Positions 25,806 through 33,478 of a DNA stretch of 64,000 bases are shown piece by piece. The stretch comes from AP-15 sp036500965 (GTDB lineage: Bacteria > Pseudomonadota > Alphaproteobacteria > ATCC43930 > CGMCC-115725). The position numbers were made by a program, and so were the translations under genes. The notes beneath the pieces are model-generated. The model saw only the letters and a list, made by a program, of their open reading frames with translations, was not told the origin of the DNA and did not search any database. The number at the start of each line of letters is the position of its first letter. Positions within the stretch are counted from its first letter, which is position 1. The stretch spans positions 1 to 64,000 of the forward strand of contig DASYBC010000145.1 in the NCBI GenBank assembly GCA_036500965.1, given 5' to 3'.

Positions 25806-26621
25806 TCAGATGAAGGTGGGGCGATCGCCTTCGACGATGATCCGCCACAGCACCCGGCGTTCACTGTGATCATAATCGTCATGCGCCCGGTGCATCGTCG
25901 CGCGGTCGTCGATGACCAGCACGTCGCCTTTACGCCAGCTATGGTGATAGACGATCTCGGGCTGGATCATCCGTTTGACCAGATCGGCGAGAAAGGCGCG
26001 GCTCGCCTCAGGCGTCATGCCTTCGATGTGCATCGTCTTGGTCGGGTGAAAATAAACCGCGCGCTCGCGGCTGACCGGATGCGTTCGCACCATCGGGTGC
26101 ACGACCGGGGCGCCGTACCGGGCCAGATCTTCGGCCCGCGTATCGGCGCGCTCGCGATCGAGGCCGTTGACCGTTCGCAGGGTCTCGAGATGGAGCCGCT
26201 CGGGTTCCGGCAAGGCCCAGTAGGCGGCGCGCATATCGGCGACGCTGGTGCCGCCGCCCGCCGACGGAATCTCGACGCCATAGAGCATCGTCGCCGCCGG
26301 CGGGCGCTCGCGGTTGGTGTGGTCGGTGTGCCAGGTCTCGGCCGCCGGTTGGCCGTTTTGGTGCCACACCATGCCGATATCGGGAAAATCCGGCATCAGG
26401 TGCTGCGAATAATGCTGCCGCATCGGCGGCCCGAAAGCCGCGGCGGCGGCCAGGTATTGCGCCGGCGTCAGCGACTGCTCGGGGAACACCAGCACCAGGT
26501 GCTCGGCTAAGAGGCGTGACAGGTTTTCACCGGTTTCGGCATCGATCGGTGCGCTCAGATCGACGCCGATGACGGCGAGCCCGAGCGATTCATGGAGCGG
26601 CATCAGCGTGTAAATCGACAT
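25806..26621 (-). CDS. TauD/TfdA-family Fe(II)/2-oxoglutarate dioxygenase
   Basis: A 271-aa cytoplasmic oxygenase. The metal triad is His98-x-Asp100 in TWHTDHTNRE plus a distal His in DDRATMHRAHDDYD (residue 244 or 247). The 2-oxoglutarate-binding Arg follows in RRVLWRIIVEGD. The N-terminal DLSAPIDAETGENLSRLLAE and FPEQSLTPAQYLAAAAAFG match the family. Members cleave taurine, 2,4-D and other sulfonates or ethers; the substrate cannot be told. It lies 46 nt downstream of the TPR gene, possibly in one transcript. Confidence 0.9.
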   Translation of the reverse strand: MSIYTLMPLHESLGLAVIGVDLSAPIDAETGENLSRLLAEHLVLVFPEQSLTPAQYLAAAAAFGPPMRQHYSQHLMPDFPDIGMVWHQNGQPAAETWHTDHTNRERPPAATMLYGVEIPSAGGGTSVADMRAAYWALPEPERLHLETLRTVNGLDRERADTRAEDLARYGAPVVHPMVRTHPVSRERAVYFHPTKTMHIEGMTPEASRAFLADLVKRMIQPEIVYHHSWRKGDVLVIDDRATMHRAHDDYDHSERRVLWRIIVEGDRPTFI

Positions 26622-26667
26622 GGCGTCCGCCTTTCCGTCGTAGGTCAGCCGCGGCGCCCGATCCTGA

Positions 26668-27318
26668 TCAGAAACCCGCGTCGCGCTCCATCATTTCGAG
26701 CGTCGCCGCCGCGGTCAATGCGCTCGGGTCGTTGTCGCCGCCGCCGCGCCGCCGCAGCTCGACGACCTGGCGCTGCAGCTCATAGGCCTCTGCCCGATCG
26801 CCCTCGCGCCACAGGACCGAGGCGAGGTTCGCCATCGCCGTTAGGCTGTCCGGGTGCTCCTCGCCAAATTGAGCCGCGACCGTCGATATGACCGATTGCA
26901 GCAGCTTGCGAGCGCCGGCCAGATCGCCTTGGGCGGCGAGCGTCCCGGCGAGATTGTTGATCGCCCGCAGGGTGTCGGTTGCGGTGTCGCCGTCGAGCGC
27001 GCGCATCGCGGCGACGATCCCCTCCTGCAGCCGCCGGGCCTCGCCCAGCTCGCCCTGCGCGGCCATCGTCACCGCCAGCTTGCCGGTTGCCTTCAGCGTA
27101 TCGGGGTGATCCTCGCCCAACAGCCTGCGCCGGCCGGCAACAACCCGCTCCTCGAGACGGCGCGCGGCGATCAGCCGGCCCTGCGCCCACATCGCCTCGG
27201 CCAGGTCGAGCATCGCCGTCAAAGTCTGCGGATGCGTGTCGCCGTAGGCTCGCCGGGTCTCGGCGAGCGCAAGCTCTTGGCGCTCGACGGCCGCTCGCAA
27301 CGCATCCTCTCGGCTCAT
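26668..27318 (-). CDS. tetratricopeptide-repeat protein (kinesin-light-chain-like)
   Basis: A 216-aa protein made of about four TPR units of ~42 residues: LALAETRRAYGDTHPQTLTA, VVAGRRRLLGEDHPDTLKAT, IVAAMRALDGDTATDTLRAI and VISTVAAQFGEEHPDSLTAM. The G(E/D)xHPDTL pattern is the TPR_10/12 kinesin-light-chain type, a protein-binding scaffold. No signal peptide is seen. ATG 27318 (MSREDALRAAVERQELAL) is chosen; the frame is open further upstream but without repeats. The partner is unknown. Confidence 0.85.
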   Translation of the reverse strand: MSREDALRAAVERQELALAETRRAYGDTHPQTLTAMLDLAEAMWAQGRLIAARRLEERVVAGRRRLLGEDHPDTLKATGKLAVTMAAQGELGEARRLQEGIVAAMRALDGDTATDTLRAINNLAGTLAAQGDLAGARKLLQSVISTVAAQFGEEHPDSLTAMANLASVLWREGDRAEAYELQRQVVELRRRGGGDNDPSALTAAATLEMMERDAGF

Positions 27319-27464
27319 TGCTCGGGTATTTCCATGACTGTCGAACCGCTCGCCACTGCTCGGCGACCACCGTGATCTGAGCATAACTCGGATGGTCGAA
27401 GCCGACGATCGCTTGCCTGCCGAGCGCTGTGAAGCTGCCGAGCGCCTTGCGCCCCTGGCCCCGA

Positions 27465-27677
27465 TCAGGCTTCCGATCCGTAGCCGAGCCTCGGGGTGCG
27501 CCGGCTGAGCTCAGCGGCGACTGCGTGCGCTGCAAAGTCGATCTCGGCAAGCTCGCGGATCAGCTGCGACGGCAACCGCTCGGTTCCGGCCATCACGCTT
27601 TGCCCGGCGAGGATCCGGCCGCGCTCCCTTTCCAATTTCTGCTGCAGGCGAACCAGCTTTTCGCGGTCGGTTTTCAT
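27465..27677 (-). CDS. small 70-aa protein of unknown function
   Basis: MKTDREKLVRLQQKLERERG opens a short, strongly charged helix likely to form a coiled coil. A second helical part (PSQLIRELAEIDFAAHAVAA) follows. No family is recognised. The ATG has a near-perfect AGGAGG site about 7 nt upstream. A promoter-like pair and an iron-box-like palindrome lie further up. Together these make it a convincing expressed gene, possibly iron-regulated. Confidence 0.72.
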   Translation of the reverse strand: MKTDREKLVRLQQKLERERGRILAGQSVMAGTERLPSQLIRELAEIDFAAHAVAAELSRRTPRLGYGSEA

Positions 27678-27733
27678 GATGAAACCTCCTGTCCCGGTGT
27701 CTGCGGCCGCCGATATGGCTGACCTCGCCGAGC

Positions 27734-27783
27734 GATATGGGGCCGAGCGGCACCGGGTCAATAGATTAGAATAAATTTAATCT
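27734..27783 (-). promoter_or_regulatory. promoter with ICE-like palindrome upstream of the 70-aa gene
   Basis: Reading leftwards, TTGACC (27761-27756) and CATATC (27739-27734) are spaced 16 nt as a sigma-70 type promoter for the gene at 27677. Abutting the -35 is an AT-rich palindrome, AGATTAGAATAAATTTAATCT (positions 27763-27783, 21 bp with perfect 6-bp arms). Its core TTAGAA-N3-ATTTAA resembles the iron control element bound by Irr (approximately TTTAGAA-N3-TTCTAAA, from memory), with two mismatches in the right arm. An irr gene lies 250 bp away. The rest of 27678-28033 holds no gene that I can see. Confidence 0.5.
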
Positions 27784-28033
27784 AGCGCCCCAACCATCTC
27801 AGCCGCGGTAAAAACGGCAAGACCCCAGAGCGACGATGAGGCGGCATCCGGTTGCGAGAGCCACCGCCTATTCGCCTGCTTGTGCGGGCTCGCCCGCCGC
27901 TCAGGATGCCCCTATGCCGATACCGCCCAAGGCGCCGGGCTAAAGGGCGGCGCAGATGCGGAACAAGGGTCGTCAGCTCTTGAAACACCACCCGCCGACG
28001 ACGCTCACTCGGTCAAATGAGACGAGACGGGGC

Positions 28034-28456
28034 TCAAACGCTGCCGGGATGCACGCGGATGATGATGTCGACGCGGCGGATCTCGGTTCCTAAGGGTGGC
28101 GCCGGCAATCCGCTGACGACCAGATGATGGCCGGGAATGTCCTGCAGCTCGCCGGTCGCCTCGCAAAAGAAATGGTGATGATCAGCGGTATTGGTGTCGA
28201 AATATGACCGGCCAGGCTCGACAACGGCCTCGCGCAACAGCCCCACCTCGGTGAATTGGTGAAGGGTGTTGTAGATGGTGGCGAGCGACACCCGGATGCC
28301 CGCCCCCAAGGCTTCGCCATGCAGCTGTTCGGCCGTGATATGCCGATCCCCACCTTCCAGAAGGAGCCGGGCCAAGGAGAGGCGCTGACGCGTCGGCCGC
28401 AGGCCGGCGGCACGCAGACGCTTCAACGCGCTCAAGCAGGGGGGTGCCTTATTCAT
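28034..28456 (-). CDS. irr: Irr-type Fur-family transcriptional regulator (copy 1)
   Basis: A 140-aa Fur-superfamily repressor/activator. The winged helix covers residues 8-80 (LRAAGLRPTRQRLSLARLL, VSLATIYNTLHQFTEVGLL). The dimerisation part holds DHHHFFCEATGELQDIP. The three consecutive His followed by FFCE is the Irr haem/metal-binding motif of alphaproteobacteria. Canonical Fur and Zur have a different pattern and CxxC motifs, which are absent here. No N-terminal haem regulatory motif (GCPW) is present. A TATGTT element lies 6 nt before the ATG. A close paralogue lies at 32978. Confidence 0.9.
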   Translation of the reverse strand: MNKAPPCLSALKRLRAAGLRPTRQRLSLARLLLEGGDRHITAEQLHGEALGAGIRVSLATIYNTLHQFTEVGLLREAVVEPGRSYFDTNTADHHHFFCEATGELQDIPGHHLVVSGLPAPPLGTEIRRVDIIIRVHPGSV

Positions 28457-28580
28457 GCCTCGAACATAGACCGGCGGCCGGCAAAAATAAATAGCCGCAT
28501 AACAGCTTAGCGCGTTTGGCCGGGATTTTCTTTCCGGCTAGCCCGCGCCGGCTCCTCGGTGCCGCATGACCGCCACCCTT

Positions 28581-28607
28581 CTGCCCCCGTCACAACGTCG
28601 GGGGCAG
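28581..28607. other. strong hairpin between irr copy 1 and the NHL gene
   Basis: CTGCCCCCG and CGGGGGCAG form a 9-bp perfect stem around a 9-nt loop, 52 nt beyond the NHL stop. No T run follows on either strand, so it is not a classical intrinsic terminator. It may still end or protect the operon transcript. Confidence 0.5.
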
Positions 28608-28658
28608 AGAGGCGCGGTCGAAGCGACCAGCGGCCGACAGACGGCCGTGGTCAGGACC

Positions 28659-29765
28659 TTACAGGTTCGCCTGGAAATCGCTGTAGTCACGAACCTTTTT
28701 GTAGATCTGCAGGCGGTTGCGCTGGCTGTCGGCGACGATGATCTGATCGCTCTCCGGATCAAATTCCACCGCTGTCGGGAAGCAGAAACGCCATTGCGGC
28801 TCGAGGCTTTTCACCCGGCGCCGCGCCTTCTCCATGTCGGGGTTGGCCGAGACTGTCTGCTGCCCCCATTTCGACAGGACCTGCGCGTCACCGATCAGAT
28901 TGGCGATCGGCTTGCCTTCCGCGTCGAAGACGCATACCCGATGATTGCCCCAATCGGTGACGTAGATGTCGCCGTCACTATCGACCGCGACGTCGGTCGG
29001 GTGATTGAGCGTGCCGGGCTTCGGATAGCCTTTGGTTTCTTCACCGGCCGAAACATAGGGGCCGAACATGGTCACGGCAAAGGAGCCCTCGGGTTCCTCC
29101 ACCTTGCCATATTGGCCGAACTTCATCAGAAACTTACCCTCTGGGGAAAGCTTCTGCACACGGTGGTTCTTCCAATCGGCGACAAAGATGTTGCCGTCCT
29201 TGTCGAGGGTGATCCCCCAAGGCTGGTTGAACTCGCCGTCACCGCTGCCGGCGCGGCCGCATTTGCCGACAAACTTGCCTTCCGGGGTGAACACCTGGAG
29301 GCGGTTGTTGCCGCTATCGACGACGATGATGTTGCCGTTCTTCTCGACGGCCAACCCGGCCGGGCGCATCAGCTCGCCGTCGCCGCTGCCGGTCGTGCCC
29401 CATTTGCGCAGGAACTTGCCGCTCGTGTCGAACACCGAAATCGTGTTCTGCCAGTCGTCCGACACGAAGACATTGTCTGTGTTGCTGCATACCGCGACCC
29501 CGAACGGCCAAGTGCAGTGCCCTTCGCCTTCGCCGTATTCGCAAAAGTCGGCTAAATGTTCCTCTTCGCCCGGACCACCGAGCTGCACCTTGTTGACGTG
29601 CATCCCGAAATTGTTCTCGTTGCCCCGATTGGTCGCGTAAAGCATCCCGTTTTTACCGAGGCACATGGTCTGCACATAGTTGAACCCCGGGCCGCGCGCT
29701 GCGTTGCGCCCGACCGCATGGCTCCAATCGTAAACTCGTCCTTCCGAAACCGTCGTGAGCGGCAT
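28659..29765 (-). CDS. NHL-repeat beta-propeller protein
   Basis: A 368-aa protein with six or so NHL blades. Repeats are clear in WPFGVAVCSNTDNVFVSDDW, MRPAGLAVEKNGNIIVVDSG, NQPWGITLDKDGNIFVADWK and NHPTDVAVDSDGDIYVTDWG, each followed by NRLQVF or HRV(C/Q)-type ends. Blades join through GSGDGE(L/F) loops. The N-terminus (MPLTTVSEGRVYDWSHAVGR) has no signal peptide, so it should be cytoplasmic. ATG 29765 has a GAGGAGG site. It is the last gene of the DUF1800-DUF1501-NHL operon. A binding or scaffold role is inferred; no catalytic motif is seen. Confidence 0.88.
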   Translation of the reverse strand: MPLTTVSEGRVYDWSHAVGRNAARGPGFNYVQTMCLGKNGMLYATNRGNENNFGMHVNKVQLGGPGEEEHLADFCEYGEGEGHCTWPFGVAVCSNTDNVFVSDDWQNTISVFDTSGKFLRKWGTTGSGDGELMRPAGLAVEKNGNIIVVDSGNNRLQVFTPEGKFVGKCGRAGSGDGEFNQPWGITLDKDGNIFVADWKNHRVQKLSPEGKFLMKFGQYGKVEEPEGSFAVTMFGPYVSAGEETKGYPKPGTLNHPTDVAVDSDGDIYVTDWGNHRVCVFDAEGKPIANLIGDAQVLSKWGQQTVSANPDMEKARRRVKSLEPQWRFCFPTAVEFDPESDQIIVADSQRNRLQIYKKVRDYSDFQANL

Positions 29766-29827
29766 CGCGCTCCTCCTCTCTGATCGGCGTGTTGCGTTTC
29801 CTCGCCAGCTCAACACCACCGGCCGAA

Positions 29828-29855
29828 CCCTTCCCAGGGCTTCCCCTGGGAAGGG
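29828..29855. repeat. perfect 12-bp inverted repeat between DUF1501 and NHL genes
   Basis: CCCTTCCCAGGG and CCCTGGGAAGGG flank a 4-nt loop (CTTC) 20 nt after the DUF1501 stop. There is no downstream T run. In an operon this placement suggests an RNA processing or mRNA-stability hairpin that could set different levels for the NHL protein. Confidence 0.75.
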
Positions 29856-29875
29856 CGTCGCCGACGGCGCTGCCG

Positions 29876-31015
29876 TCAGTTCAAGAACGCCGGCTGCTCA
29901 AAGGTGCCGTTGACGATCGGCGCCGGGTTGAGCTTCAACCACTTGTCGAGAATCGTCGAGTAGACGCTGCGGAAGTCCATGTTCGGGTTCAAGTCGCCTT
30001 GAACCAGATGCTCGGCCTTCAGCGAGGGCATCTCGCCGTAATGCCCGCCCTTGACCTTGTCGCCGAGCACGAAGGCGACGCCGCCGGCGCCGTGATCGGT
30101 GCCGGAGCCGTTGTCGCGCACACGGCGGCCGAACTCCGAGAACATCAGCAGAATCACATTGTCGGCGTGATCATGCTCATGCAGGTCCTTCATGAAGGCG
30201 TCGACGCCTTCGGTCACCGCGGTCCACAGATTGCCGTGGCCGGGGTTCTGACCGGCATGCGTATCAAACGTGCTGTGGTCGCAGTAGAAGATGCGGCTGC
30301 CGAGATCGGCCAAGTGGGTCTGCGCGATCCCCTTCAGCTTGCGGGCGATCGACGTGTTCGGATACTGCACCGTCGAGGAGTATTTCTGTGGCGCCACTTT
30401 CAGGATGTCCTCGCCCTTCAGCGAGTCGATGCCGGTGTCGGCCATGTAGTCCATGACCGCCCCGGTGCCGATCGCCGGCTTGTACATCGCGGCAAAGCGC
30501 TCGAGCACCTGCTTGCGCTGCTGACCCTGGATCGTCGGCAGGAAGCCGTACTTTTCGAGCGCGCCGCCGACGCACGCCACCGGCACGCCGGGCACCGCCA
30601 ACGAGCGTGGCAGGCTTGGGCCAAAGCTGACGGTGGTGACGACGTTCTCCTTTTTCGGGTCAAACTCGCGCGCGACGCGCCCGAGCCATCCCTCGGTCCC
30701 GACCTTGACCGGCTCGCAGGTGTGCCAGATGTCCATCGCGCGGAAATGCGAGCGCGGCGATTCCTTCCAGCCGACGCCGTGCACGATCGCGAGGTTGCCG
30801 CTATCCCAGAACTGCTTCAGCGGCGCCATATAGTGCGGGATGCCGTAATCCTGGTCGAGATGCATGATCTGATTGTCGGGGATCCCAACCGCCTTCCGAT
30901 TGTCCCGGTACAGCGGGTTGTTGTAGGGGATCACCGTGTTCAGATAGTCATTGCCGCCCGTCAACTGCAGGACAACGATGACCGGATCCTTCTTCGTCTC
31001 TTGTGTTGCTGGCAT
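29876..31015 (-). CDS. DUF1501 family protein (alkaline-phosphatase/sulfatase fold)
   Basis: A 379-aa protein of the DUF1501 family, related to the sulfatase/alkaline phosphatase superfamily. It begins straight at the core strand VIVVLQLTGGNDYLNTVIP, holding the first metal-ligand Asp. Later metal-site motifs are STFDTHAGQN near residue 255 and SEFGRRVRDNGSGTDHGAGG near 300. Most family members are Tat-exported; here only 11 residues precede the core and no RR motif or hydrophobic segment is seen, so it should be cytosolic. The substrate is unknown. It is 31 nt downstream of DUF1800, its usual partner. Confidence 0.9.
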   Translation of the reverse strand: MPATQETKKDPVIVVLQLTGGNDYLNTVIPYNNPLYRDNRKAVGIPDNQIMHLDQDYGIPHYMAPLKQFWDSGNLAIVHGVGWKESPRSHFRAMDIWHTCEPVKVGTEGWLGRVAREFDPKKENVVTTVSFGPSLPRSLAVPGVPVACVGGALEKYGFLPTIQGQQRKQVLERFAAMYKPAIGTGAVMDYMADTGIDSLKGEDILKVAPQKYSSTVQYPNTSIARKLKGIAQTHLADLGSRIFYCDHSTFDTHAGQNPGHGNLWTAVTEGVDAFMKDLHEHDHADNVILLMFSEFGRRVRDNGSGTDHGAGGVAFVLGDKVKGGHYGEMPSLKAEHLVQGDLNPNMDFRSVYSTILDKWLKLNPAPIVNGTFEQPAFLN

Positions 31016-31046
31016 TTCGCCTTCCTCCTGATCTGATGATCAACCG

Positions 31047-32453
31047 TTAACCGAATTGATACTCTCTGGTGGCCGCGATCAGCTGCAGCATTTCCGCAGC
31101 GTGCTGATCCGCGATTTTCGCGTTCTCGGTGCTGTCCCAGGTCACCTGGCCCCATTCTTTCGCCTGGGAAAGCAGCTCCTGCTTGGTGTCGGCGCCGACC
31201 TGGACCGGGCCGATCTGGTCGAGGCAGCCATCGACCAGCTGCTCGGGGCTGAGCGAGCCATGCTCCTTCAGCCGGTTGATGATGCTGCGGACCCCAGGCA
31301 GCGAGGTGTCGCCGACCTTCTCGGCGACGAAGTTGACGCGCGCCATCAAGGAGCCGCTGTTGATCCACTCCTTGCCGGTGTGCCAACCCTCGACCGATGG
31401 CGGGTTCAGCAAATCCTGGCCCATATACGTCGGCTGCATCGACAAATCGCCATAGCCTGGCTTTGGCAGCTCGTGGCCGCCGACCAGCCGCAACGTGCTG
31501 ACCACGACTTCGGCCGGCGATTTCATGTGCTCGAAGCGGGCGTTCTTAAAGAAATCCGAGTTGAACAACACGCGCAGCACCGAGCGGATGTCGAACTTCG
31601 AATCGCGGAACGCGCCGACCAGAGTGTCGATCGCCTTTTGATCACGCGGCGCTTCGATCGGCCAGGCTGGTACCTGCGGCTCGTCGGCGACAAAGAAATT
31701 GTACAGATGCCGACAGATGAACCTGCCGCAAGCCGGCTGCTGGACCACTATGTCGATGATGTCTTCGCCGTTGAACCGGCCTTTGTGCCCAAGGAACACC
31801 TTCTCGCCGTCATCGTGATCTTCCGGGCGATATTCGAATTTCCACGGGAACCGGCCATAGGGCGCGCGCGGGATCTTGGTCTCGAAGGTCCAGCCGGTAA
31901 ACGCCCGCGAGCATTCCCGAACATCGGTCTCGGTGTAGTTGCCGGCGCCGAGGCTGAACAGCTCCAACAGCTCGCGGCCCCAATTCTCGTTGACCGCGTT
32001 GCCGTGGTTCTGCTGGTTGTCGAGCCAGAAGATCATGGTCGGGTTTTTCGCAACCGTCAGCAGCAAGTCGCGATAGTTGCCCATCCCGTGCTCGCGGAAC
32101 AGCTGGATCTGCTCCAGCAGCCGGTCGTAATTGTCGACCTTCGAATTGCCGGTGGCGAACACATGGTGCCAGAACAGCGCCACCTTTTCTTCGAGCGGCC
32201 GCTGGGTGTTGACCAGATAGTACATCCAGTTGAGATTGCCCATCGGCGGTTGACCGCCGGGCAGCAGCGACGCCGGCTGATAGCGCAGCAGCGTGTAAGC
32301 GTCGACCGGCGGCTGCGTCTCGGGATGCAGCAGCTCCTCGACCGTAGCCTCATAGCCCTTAGCCGCGCGCGCCTCGAGCTCGTCGCGTCCGGCGCCGAAC
32401 CCCGCCCGTCGCATTAGATGCGCCATCAAAGCGATGTCTTCTTGGTATGCCAT
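31047..32453 (-). CDS. DUF1800 family protein
   Basis: A 468-aa protein with the DUF1800 landmarks: LMRRAGFGAGRDELE at residues 13-27, VALFWHHVFATGNSKVDN, NENWGRELLELFSLG, EYRPEDHDDGEKVFLG and ACGRFICRHLYNFFVAD. The C-terminal part has LNPPSVEGWHTGKEWINSG. The function is unknown; the family nearly always travels with DUF1501. Like its partner it starts at the domain with no export signal. It is the first gene of the operon, has a GGAGG-type site, and follows a ~270-nt leader from a good promoter at 32729-32756. Confidence 0.9.
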   Translation of the reverse strand: MAYQEDIALMAHLMRRAGFGAGRDELEARAAKGYEATVEELLHPETQPPVDAYTLLRYQPASLLPGGQPPMGNLNWMYYLVNTQRPLEEKVALFWHHVFATGNSKVDNYDRLLEQIQLFREHGMGNYRDLLLTVAKNPTMIFWLDNQQNHGNAVNENWGRELLELFSLGAGNYTETDVRECSRAFTGWTFETKIPRAPYGRFPWKFEYRPEDHDDGEKVFLGHKGRFNGEDIIDIVVQQPACGRFICRHLYNFFVADEPQVPAWPIEAPRDQKAIDTLVGAFRDSKFDIRSVLRVLFNSDFFKNARFEHMKSPAEVVVSTLRLVGGHELPKPGYGDLSMQPTYMGQDLLNPPSVEGWHTGKEWINSGSLMARVNFVAEKVGDTSLPGVRSIINRLKEHGSLSPEQLVDGCLDQIGPVQVGADTKQELLSQAKEWGQVTWDSTENAKIADQHAAEMLQLIAATREYQFG

Positions 32454-32728
32454 CTCGGGCCCTCCTCCTTGGTGTTGGTAGTGGCGGATTACTCTCTCAC
32501 TGCTGTCGATGGCCGCGGCCCTGCTTCCGGCTCGCGGGCACCGTCGTGCTTGGCGCTCCGATCAGGCCGCGCCGACAGGCTCTTTCGCCGAGGTCGATGC
32601 GCTGACGCGCGCATCTGGTCGTAGCCTGCTCGAATTCCACCCTAAGCCCATCCGACTTCAAGCCAAAACAACATCACCCAGCCGGTGTCAACCAGGGCCG
32701 ATGCAGGCCGGACCTGCACCTTGGAACG

Positions 32729-32756
32729 ATTTTATCCTGGGCGCCGGGCCTGTCAA
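32729..32756 (-). promoter_or_regulatory. sigma-70 promoter for the DUF1800-DUF1501-NHL operon
   Basis: Reading leftwards, a consensus TTGACA (32756-32751) is followed after 16 nt by TAAAAT (32734-32729). A start near 32722 would leave about 270 nt of untranslated leader before DUF1800. A second TTGACA (32691-32686) has no good -10. The remainder of 32454-32977 holds no convincing gene. Confidence 0.6.
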
Positions 32757-32977
32757 GCGGGGCGCGGCGATTATGGGGTTATTTTGCCGCCGCGCCGTAG
32801 CGATCGCTGAGCGGCCTATGGCACGCCCGCCGCGCGCTCGCCGAAGCCGCCATAACCTGATCGCGACGACGCTCGCGCGACGAGGCGCGTCTGCCGGCCG
32901 CTGCGCCGCCGGGTTTGCGACCGTAGTGAGATCAGCAACGCGGCGCGCCTGATGCCGCGATTTGGCGGACGCGACGA

Positions 32978-33418
32978 TCAGCGAGGCCCTGGTTGATGGA
33001 TTTGCGGTCCGACGCGCACGATCACATCGACCCGACAGATCTCGGTCCCCTCAGGCGCGGCGGGCACCCCGCTGACCGCGATTGCGTGCGCCGGGATGTC
33101 CTGCAGCAGGCCATTCGCCTCGCAAAAGAAATGATGGTGGTCGACGGTGTTGGTGTCGAAATAGGAACGGCCCGGCTCGACCACGACCTCGCGCAGCAGC
33201 CCGGCTTCGGTGAATTGATGGAGCGTGTTGTAGACGGTGGCGAGGGACACCGGGATCGCGCTGGCGGCGGCTTCGCCGTGGAGCTGCTCGGCCGTCGTAT
33301 GGCGGTCGCCGCTTTCCATCAGCAGCCGCGCCAGGCTGACGCGCTGGCGCGTGGGCCGCAGGCCTGCGGCGCGCAGGCGTTCCACAACCGTCGGAGCGGG
33401 GGGCTGCATCGTGGTCAT
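32978..33418 (-). CDS. irr: Irr-type Fur-family transcriptional regulator (copy 2)
   Basis: A 146-aa paralogue of the protein at 28034. Both share LRAAGLRPTRQR, SLARLL, the recognition helix region VSLAT(I/V)YNTLHQFTE and SYFDTNT-DHHHFFCEA. The C-terminal tail after EGTEICRVDVIVRVG differs. Again no haem regulatory motif or CxxC is seen. Irr proteins respond to haem/iron status rather than Fe2+ directly. The start ATG 33418 (or 33409, four codons in) is only 6 nt from a TATATA -10 element, implying a leaderless mRNA. Confidence 0.9.
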   Translation of the reverse strand: MTTMQPPAPTVVERLRAAGLRPTRQRVSLARLLMESGDRHTTAEQLHGEAAASAIPVSLATVYNTLHQFTEAGLLREVVVEPGRSYFDTNTVDHHHFFCEANGLLQDIPAHAIAVSGVPAAPEGTEICRVDVIVRVGPQIHQPGPR

Positions 33419-33424
33419 GTGCGA

Positions 33425-33453
33425 TATATAAGATATTGTTCGACTAATACAAT
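33425..33453 (-). promoter_or_regulatory. irr copy 2 promoter with embedded palindrome
   Basis: Reading leftwards, TTGTAT (33452-33447) and TATATA (33430-33425) are 16 nt apart. The palindrome ATTGT-N9-ACAAT (33435-33453) covers the -35 and most of the spacer, a position suited to repression. The -10 ends 6 nt before the ATG, so transcription would start at or beside it. Autoregulation by an Irr/Fur protein is inferred. Confidence 0.5.
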
Positions 33454-33478
33454 TGAACGCGTTGCCGCCGCAATCGGT

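Noticed and set aside
28581..28607. Intrinsic terminator after the NHL gene
   Set aside because: The stem is strong but no T run follows on either strand, so it is listed only as a hairpin.
32509..32952. A 147-aa plus-strand frame in the irr2-DUF1800 gap
   Set aside because: Low-complexity Arg/Ala/Pro translation, no ribosome site, and it runs against the operon promoter.
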